A model generated the notes under the pieces. The model did not search any database, was not told where the DNA came from, and saw only the letters and a program-made list of their open reading frames with translations. The position numbers were made by a program, and so were the translations under genes. Source: JALYUA01 sp038329555 (GTDB taxonomy: Bacteria > Acidobacteriota > Thermoanaerobaculia > UBA5066 > Gp7-AA6). From it: a DNA stretch of 22,777 nt. The DNA is taken from contig JBBQNC010000028.1 of the NCBI GenBank assembly GCA_038329555.1, positions 1 through 22,777 on the forward strand. Direction: 5' to 3'. Shown here one piece after another: positions 18,951 to 22,777 of this stretch (the first letter of the stretch is position 1; every line of letters begins with the position of its first letter).

Positions 18951-19660
18951 GGCTGCCACTCCTCTGCGAGCGCTTCGTCGCGCACCGCGCGCCAGCGGCC
19001 CGACCCGGGCCCGCCGGTTCCGAACGTCGTCGCCTCCCACGTACCCGCGAGGGATCCGTCCCGGCCCACGCGGCCGAAGTAGACCGTCGAGAACCCGAGC
19101 TTCGAGTCGACGCGCTCGACGCGCAGCCGGTCGTTGACGAGAGTGCCGCGCAGCGAGCCCGTGTAGCCGCCCTCGAGAGAATATTCGCCCGTCACGAGCG
19201 TGCCGTCGAGGCTGATGCGGAAGGTCCCCTTCTGCTCGCCCGGCTCGACGATCACGGCCCACCTTCCCGTCAGGGCGTCGGAGGGCCGCTTCGACGCCAG
19301 CTCCGCGTCGAGCGCGGCGATCGATCGCCGCCGCTCGACGATGCGGTCGGCGAGAAGGCGCCGGCGCTCCAGAAGCGAACGGACTTCCTGCTCGCTCGTC
19401 GCGAGCGCCTCTTCCCGGCGCGACAGCTCGTCGGCCGCGACGTCGGAGCGCGCGGCGCCTTCGGAGACGGAGCGCGCGGCCGCGGCGACCTGGCTCATGG
19501 CCGCCTCGAGCCGGCGCGTGGCGTCCGCCAGGCTCTTCGCGTCCGCCGACAGGCGGCGGCGCTCGCGCGAGACGTCCGCCCGGATCCCATCGGAGAGGGA
19601 GTCCGCGGACAGCGAAACGGCCGTCGCGGCAAAAAGAAAAAGCGCCACGAGTCTCCTCAT
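18947..19660 (-). CDS. Secreted coiled-coil protein with a C-terminal beta domain, function unknown
   Basis: I do not recognise this 237-residue protein. It has a signal peptide (MRRLVALFLFAATAVSLSA, cleavage near residue 19). A long charged helical region of about 105 residues rich in Ala, Arg, Glu and Ser follows, probably coiled coil (about 22-125). A compact Gly-rich, beta-looking domain completes it (about 130-232; TGRWAVIVEP, GTFRISLDGTLVTGEY, GSLRGTLVNDRL, GSLAGTWEATTFG). The repeated GTL/GTW pattern suggests an up-and-down beta sheet or barrel like those of small ligand-binding proteins. It lies 63 nt after carD and its stop overlaps the start of the TPR gene, so it is probably a periplasmic member of that group. 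No strong ribosome binding site precedes ATG 19660. Confidence 0.75.
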   Translation of the reverse strand: MRRLVALFLFAATAVSLSADSLSDGIRADVSRERRRLSADAKSLADATRRLEAAMSQVAAAARSVSEGAARSDVAADELSRREEALATSEQEVRSLLERRRLLADRIVERRRSIAALDAELASKRPSDALTGRWAVIVEPGEQKGTFRISLDGTLVTGEYSLEGGYTGSLRGTLVNDRLRVERVDSKLGFSTVYFGRVGRDGSLAGTWEATTFGTGGPGSGRWRAVRDEALAEEWQP

Positions 19661-19723
19661 GGCGCTATTTTAGTTCCTCGCGCCGGAGCGCGATTGTCGG
19701 ACGCGTCGCGCCCGAATCCCGAA

Positions 19724-20239
19724 TCAGTGCGCGGCCGCCTTGGAGGCGGCCGATTTCGTCAGGGCACGGTCGACCTGTCGCTCGACCTCCTGCTCGTCCA
19801 GCCCGTTGATCACGGCGATCTCCGACACGATCAGGTACTTGGCCCGCTCGTACATCTTCTTTTCCCGGAAAGAGAGGGTCTTGCGCGAGCTGATGAAATT
19901 GAGCGTCTTCAGGACATCGGCGATGTCGTGGAGCTTGCCGCTCTTCATCTTGTCCAGGTTCTGCTTGTACCGGCCCTTCCAGTCCCCCGAGGCCGAGAAA
20001 CGGCTGTCCGCGAGGCGCTTCATGAGACCGGTGATGTCCTTGCGCTGGGTCAGCCGGCGCAGGCCGATCAGATCCGTGTTGCCGATCGGGACCATGACCT
20101 TGGAGTTGTTGGACAGGAGACGGAGGTGATAGAAGCTCCGCGGCGAGACCGGACCCGTCGCGAACCCCTCGCCGATCTTCTCGACGACGGAGACGCCATG
20201 GTTGGGGTAAACGACCTTCTCTCCCACTCTGAAACTCAC
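19724..20239 (-). CDS. carD: CarD/CdnL-family transcriptional regulator
   Basis: CarD/CdnL proteins bind the RNA polymerase beta subunit through an N-terminal Tudor-like domain and stabilise open complexes, especially at rRNA promoters. The 171-residue product has that domain (VGEKVVYPNHGVSVVEKI, FYHLRLLSNNSKVMVPI) and a helical C-terminal DNA-binding half (DWKGRYKQNLDKMKSG, YERAKYLIVSEIAVIN). The tail ends in an Ala/Lys-rich stretch. The start is GTG at 20239, supported by AGGAGG 5 nt upstream. A near-consensus promoter lies at 20284-20312. It heads a same-strand series of five genes ending with rarA. Confidence 0.95.
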   Translation of the reverse strand: MSFRVGEKVVYPNHGVSVVEKIGEGFATGPVSPRSFYHLRLLSNNSKVMVPIGNTDLIGLRRLTQRKDITGLMKRLADSRFSASGDWKGRYKQNLDKMKSGKLHDIADVLKTLNFISSRKTLSFREKKMYERAKYLIVSEIAVINGLDEQEVERQVDRALTKSAASKAAAH

Positions 20240-20283
20240 GGGGTCCTCCTGTTAAGTAAAGACCGAAGCTGGCAGAACCGCCG

Positions 20284-20312
20284 ATTATAGGGCCAAACCT
20301 CGAAAAACTCAA
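20284..20312 (-). promoter_or_regulatory. Sigma-70-type promoter of carD
   Basis: On the minus strand TTGAGT (20307-20312), 17 nt and a perfect TATAAT (20284-20289). It is about 45 nt upstream of the GTG start and is one of the strongest promoters in the window. Confidence 0.85.
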
Positions 20313-20327
20313 GGCTTACGGGCGTTT

Positions 20328-20341
20328 CGGAACGCGTTCCG
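20328..20341. promoter_or_regulatory. 14-nt perfect palindrome upstream of the carD promoter
   Basis: CGGAACGCGTTCCG is its own reverse complement and starts 15 nt upstream of the carD -35 box. The position fits an activator or repressor site, but G/C palindromes are common here and no factor is known. Confidence 0.35.
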
Positions 20342-20524
20342 GGCGTGTTGCCGCCGAAGGTCCTGATCTCACGGACTTTACCGTTGCCGGTCCGCGACGC
20401 CGGAAAACTGGACGAAGGGCCAGCTGGCCGAAAAGCCCGGCCGCGACGGACGGGTCGAGCGATGGCGGCCGCGTCCCGGCCGAGTGGCCGGGTGGGCGGC
20501 TTCCGCCGCGGGTTTCCCTGCGGG

Positions 20525-20530
20525 TAAGAT
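20525..20530 (+). promoter_or_regulatory. -10 element before the tRNA-Leu fragment
   Basis: TAAGAT ends 9 nt before the expected mature tRNA 5' end. The matching -35 position near 20502-20507 is poor. It suggests the tRNA locus could still be transcribed. Confidence 0.45.
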
Positions 20531-20539
20531 TCGAAACAC

Positions 20540-20582
20540 GCCGGAGTGGTGGAATGGCAGACACAGGGGACTCAAAATCCTG
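20540..20582 (+). pseudogene. 5' half of a tRNA-Leu(CAA) gene, 3' half missing
   Basis: The first 38 tRNA positions are well formed. They comprise acceptor strand GCCGGAG, TG, D stem GTG/CAC around loop GAATGGCAGA, A26, anticodon strand GGGGA and loop CTCAAAA with anticodon CAA (20573-20575). The 3' anticodon strand TCCTG pairs at only four positions (one of them G-T) and then the match ends. No long variable arm, no GGTTCRA-type T arm and no CTCCGGC acceptor strand follow, and none is found further on to the window end. A terminator at 20620-20642 comes instead. It may be a remnant after deletion or insertion, an assembly join, or a transcribed tRNA-derived RNA. Confidence 0.75.
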
Positions 20583-20619
20583 CCTGCCCAATTCGGCGAA
20601 TCCTCGAAAACCCAATCCT

Positions 20620-20642
20620 GACGCGGCTTTCCGCGTCTTTTT
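20620..20642 (+). terminator. Intrinsic (rho-independent) terminator after the tRNA fragment
   Basis: GACGCGG and CCGCGTC form a perfect 7-bp stem around a CTTT loop, followed at once by five T. This would end a transcript of roughly 100 nt started before the tRNA-Leu fragment. Confidence 0.88.
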
Positions 20643-20787
20643 CCGCCCGCTCGAAGTGTCGTTTGTGTCCGTTTCGTGTCGCCTTGCGCGGTACGAGACG
20701 GCACAAAAGACGGCAACGGGGCGGGCCAGCGCCTCTCACCTCGCAACTTTTCAACGCTCGGCCCCCGCCGGGCAGAAGGAGAGCATC

Positions 20788-21153
20788 ATGGCGAAAGCAC
20801 TCACATCGGCTTCCAAGACCTCCCGCATCCTCGCCGTGCCCGCGGGCGAGCTCGACGAGAGCCACAACATCGTCCTGACCGGTTTTCGCCGTCGCGACCT
20901 GGAAATCGGCTTCTGCACGAGCACCGAGGGCAACGGAGCCGTTCTCTTCGTGGACCGTTCGAAGATGCGACACCCGGACTCCTCGGAAGATCTCGCCGCC
21001 CCGTGCGCGGATTGCAAGGCCGGTCACTGGGTGATCGATTTCACGACCGCCCTCGAGGAAGGGAACTTGGATCTCGCGGGCGGCATCATCGGGGTTGGCC
21101 TCTCCGAGCTGATCGTCGCGAGCCTTCGAGAGGGCCCGGACTCCCCTCGCTGA
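20788..21153 (+). CDS. Unrecognised 121-residue protein
   Basis: I do not recognise this family. The ATG at 20788 is supported by AGAAGGAG 6 nt upstream; the in-frame ATG at 20554 lies inside the tRNA fragment and is rejected. No signal peptide or membrane segment is seen. The product has a Ser/Thr-rich N-terminus (MAKALTSASKTSRILAVP) and a likely beta-rich middle (IVLTGFRRRDLEIGF, GAVLFVDRSKMRHPDS). A CADC motif follows (CxxC, possibly metal-binding or redox), then a helical end with Gly-rich AGGIIGVGLSELIVASL. The 145-nt spacer before it holds three GTGTC repeats (20656-20680) but no clear promoter. It stands alone on this strand. Confidence 0.7.
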   Translation: MAKALTSASKTSRILAVPAGELDESHNIVLTGFRRRDLEIGFCTSTEGNGAVLFVDRSKMRHPDSSEDLAAPCADCKAGHWVIDFTTALEEGNLDLAGGIIGVGLSELIVASLREGPDSPR

Positions 21154-21165
21154 GTCAACGCCTTC

Positions 21166-21192
21166 AGCCGGGCGGTCCGATCCCGCCTGGCT
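21166..21192 (+). terminator. Terminator-like hairpin after the 121-residue gene
   Basis: AGCCGGGCGG and CCGCCTGGCT pair along 10 positions (one G-T) around a 7-nt loop, 13 nt past the stop. The following CTTCATT is only weakly T-rich, so termination efficiency is uncertain. Confidence 0.5.
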
Positions 21193-21233
21193 CTTCATTC
21201 CCTCCGTCTCCGCGACGAAGGCGATTCACCAGT

Positions 21234-22139
21234 TCAGGGACCCGGAAAGGCACTCGTATCGGCCCCACCACACAGCTGTCCGGGTCCTCCCGGCGTATTC
21301 GAGTAGGTCCGGACCGTGCCCTTCGTCTGGTCCACTACCGTGAGGGTGTACTGAGTGTCCGTAAGCGGAGCGTGAAAGAACCAAAAATCTGCTCCCAGCG
21401 CCGGTGAAGCCGTGGCGTCCACCATTTTCACGACGACCTCCGGAATGCCGCTCTGGGTGAACTCTGGGAGGCTGAAGTACCCCGCTGCGTCTTCGACTTG
21501 GTTCGCGTAGCCCTGAGCGGTCACACCCGAACGCGGGTTCGTCGCCACCAAAGACACTCGGAATCTCCCGTTCAGGAGGAGCAGGCTTTGATCGCGCGCG
21601 AACACGTACACCGCCGGTCCCGAGGTGGGAACCGGCGTCGCGGGAACGATGTTCGACGTGATATCGCCCGGAACCGCGTAGTACGGAGGAGGCGGCGGAA
21701 GCGGGCTGAGATCAATCTTCAAGGCGATCATGGGGCCGCCGCAGGACGTCACGTTCGTAATCGCGATGATGTCGCCGACGTGGATGGGGACCGGCGGATC
21801 GAGCCGAACGGTCTGCCGCATCCTCGTCACGTCGAATGAACCCCGCTGATCCAGATAGATGAACGGCCCGCCGGGAGCCATAGGATGGAAAAACTTGATC
21901 TTTACCGCCGCCGGACAGGGTGATTGCGACCAGAGAAACTCCGCGAAGTTGACGCTACCGTCGTAGACGGCCGCATAACCCGTCTGAAGGAAGGTTTCGA
22001 CGCCGGCCACAGGGACCGGTCCGCCGTTGAAGCCGGCGGCTCCCACGAAGATTGGCGACTGCGCCCGGGAACCGTGTGCGCTGAACCAGATCACGGCGAG
22101 AAGAAGCCCGACTCGTATCGACGGCCGACGTCTCGACAT
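21234..22139 (-). CDS. Secreted protein with C-terminal beta-sandwich-like domain (tandem paralogue A)
   Basis: The 301-residue product has a signal peptide (GLLLAVIWFSAHGSRAQS, cleavage near residue 27) and a beta-rich N-terminal half with VRLDPPVPIHVGDIIAITN. A Pro-rich linker (SPLPPPPPYY) leads to a C-terminal domain (about 185-290): LLNGRFRVSLVATNP, AAGYFSLPEF, EVVVKMVDA, FWFFHAPLTDTQYTLTV. This domain type recurs in secreted proteins of Acidobacteriota-like genomes; its function is unknown to me. It ends PGQLCGGADTSAFPGP. The ATG at 22139 has an AAGGAGG ribosome binding site 5 nt upstream; the in-frame TTG at 22160 is rejected. Base composition is less G/C-rich than the left part of the window. 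The adjacent upstream gene is a close paralogue. Confidence 0.8.
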   Translation of the reverse strand: MSRRRPSIRVGLLLAVIWFSAHGSRAQSPIFVGAAGFNGGPVPVAGVETFLQTGYAAVYDGSVNFAEFLWSQSPCPAAVKIKFFHPMAPGGPFIYLDQRGSFDVTRMRQTVRLDPPVPIHVGDIIAITNVTSCGGPMIALKIDLSPLPPPPPYYAVPGDITSNIVPATPVPTSGPAVYVFARDQSLLLLNGRFRVSLVATNPRSGVTAQGYANQVEDAAGYFSLPEFTQSGIPEVVVKMVDATASPALGADFWFFHAPLTDTQYTLTVVDQTKGTVRTYSNTPGGPGQLCGGADTSAFPGP

Positions 22140-22179
22140 ATCAGCCTCCTTCGGCTTCAAAACCTTTTGTCGGCCGATG

Positions 22180-22777
22180 TCACGGTCCAGGGAACGCCGT
22201 CGTGTCCACGCCGCCGCAGAGTTGGCCGGGGCTCGCGGAGCCGTTCGAGTATGTCTTCACGGCTCCGGTGGATAGATCCCTGACCGTAAGCGTGTACAGC
22301 ACGTCGGTCAGCGGTGCGTGGAAGAACCAAAAGGTCCCGCCCAGAGTTTGCACTCCCGTGGCATCCGCCATCTTGACGATGACCTCGGGAAATTGAGGAT
22401 CCCCGGTGAAGTCTGGCAGGCTGAAGTAGCCGGCTCGGTCTCCGAGCTGGTTCGGCGTTCCAATCGCGGCTGCGCCAGTTCGAGGATCGGTCGCGAGCAG
22501 GGTGACTTGGAATCGCCCGCTGAGGAGCGGAAGAACCGAGGTGGTGCCGAACGCGGCGAGGAACACCGGTGGATCAAGAGGTGGACCATACGGCGGGAGA
22601 TAGATGTCGCCATTCGCGTCACCGGGCACCGTCAAGGAGGTGGTCCCCCAGGGAGGCAATGGCGACGGCAGATTTTGGATGTAGGTCGGTCCGCCGCAGT
22701 TCGTAAGGTTCGTGATCGCAATCACGTCACCTTCATGTACGGCGACGGGAGGGTCGAGTCGAACAGTCTGCGTGACC
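22180..22777 (-). CDS. Secreted-type protein, tandem paralogue B (5' end outside window)
   Basis: The frame is open from the window edge to the stop at 22180 and encodes the last 198 or so residues. It parallels paralogue A along its whole visible length: VRLDPPVAVHEGDVIAITN, a Pro-rich linker, LLSGRFQVTLLATDP, AGYFSLPDF, EVIVKMADA, FWFFHAPLTDVLYTLTV and the end PGQLCGGVDTTAFPGP. The N-terminus and any signal peptide are not visible. Only 40 nt separate it from paralogue A on the same strand, so the two may be cotranscribed. The internal GTG at 22725 is not a start because the conserved VRLDPP stretch lies before it. Confidence 0.82.
   Translation of the reverse strand, partial: VTQTVRLDPPVAVHEGDVIAITNLTNCGGPTYIQNLPSPLPPWGTTSLTVPGDANGDIYLPPYGPPLDPPVFLAAFGTTSVLPLLSGRFQVTLLATDPRTGAAAIGTPNQLGDRAGYFSLPDFTGDPQFPEVIVKMADATGVQTLGGTFWFFHAPLTDVLYTLTVRDLSTGAVKTYSNGSASPGQLCGGVDTTAFPGP

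Larger units (their letters stand above)
20313..20539. other. Non-coding spacer between carD promoter and tRNA fragment
   Basis: No supported gene is present. The region is rich in G/C palindromes. Examples are CGGAACGCGTTCCG at 20328-20341, GGCCAGCTGGCC at 20418-20429, and a perfect 7-bp hairpin CCCGGCC-GAGT-GGCCGGG at 20475-20492 without a T run. Open frames here are short and lack ribosome binding sites. Confidence 0.6.

Noticed and set aside
20316..20615. Short open frames over the carD-tRNA spacer
   Set aside because: They are Arg/Pro-rich, lack ribosome binding sites and overlap the tRNA fragment and promoter.
20554..20787. Longer start for the 121-residue protein
   Set aside because: It begins inside the tRNA fragment and crosses the intrinsic terminator. 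ATG 20788 has a strong ribosome binding site.
20570..21240. Group I intron splitting the tRNA-Leu in the anticodon loop
   Set aside because: No 3' exon (T arm, CTCCGGC) is found downstream in the window, and a terminator follows within about 40 nt.

Overview
The window reads as chromosomal DNA of a GC-rich bacterium. Most genes are conserved housekeeping genes. The hrcA-grpE-dnaK-dnaJ order, a myxobacterial-type MglA GTPase, a CarD regulator, a DUF2520 protein and secreted proteins ending in a '(N/S)GRF(R/Q)V...FWFFHAPL...YTLTV' domain together suggest Acidobacteriota, perhaps Thermoanaerobaculia or a relative. This placement is inferred from gene content and was not tested by a search.

Layout. 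Positions 1-5075 (minus strand) hold the heat-shock operon hrcA-grpE-dnaK-dnaJ. It is driven by a clear sigma-70-type promoter with a CIRCE operator just downstream, and the start of another minus-strand gene may lie at the left edge. Positions 5162-16563 (plus strand) hold a DUF2520 Rossmann protein, an MglA-like GTPase with a long C-terminal extension, an MltD-like lytic transglycosylase lipoprotein, comM, an M23 peptidase with its own promoter inside the comM 3' end, secA and guaB. The secA stop and guaB start overlap. Positions 16707-20239 (minus strand) hold a tight five-gene cluster: carD, a secreted coiled-coil/beta protein, a membrane-anchored TPR protein, an 81-residue membrane protein with a CxxC-like zinc motif pair, and rarA. 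It converges on guaB.

Positions 20313-22777 look different. A tRNA-Leu(CAA) gene is present only as its 5' half, followed by an intrinsic terminator. Then come an unrecognised 121-residue protein gene and, on the minus strand, two tandem paralogous secreted proteins, the second cut by the window end. This right part is visibly richer in A/T than the rest.

Most of the window is ordinary. The points that deserve a second look are the half tRNA, a pair of inverted 35-nt arrays of a degenerate 7-nt unit (consensus near NTGAGTT) in the guaB/rarA spacer with a related tract between dnaK and dnaJ, the extended MglA, and the gene set linked to carD. I saw no CRISPR array, insertion sequence, phage gene or obvious defence system.
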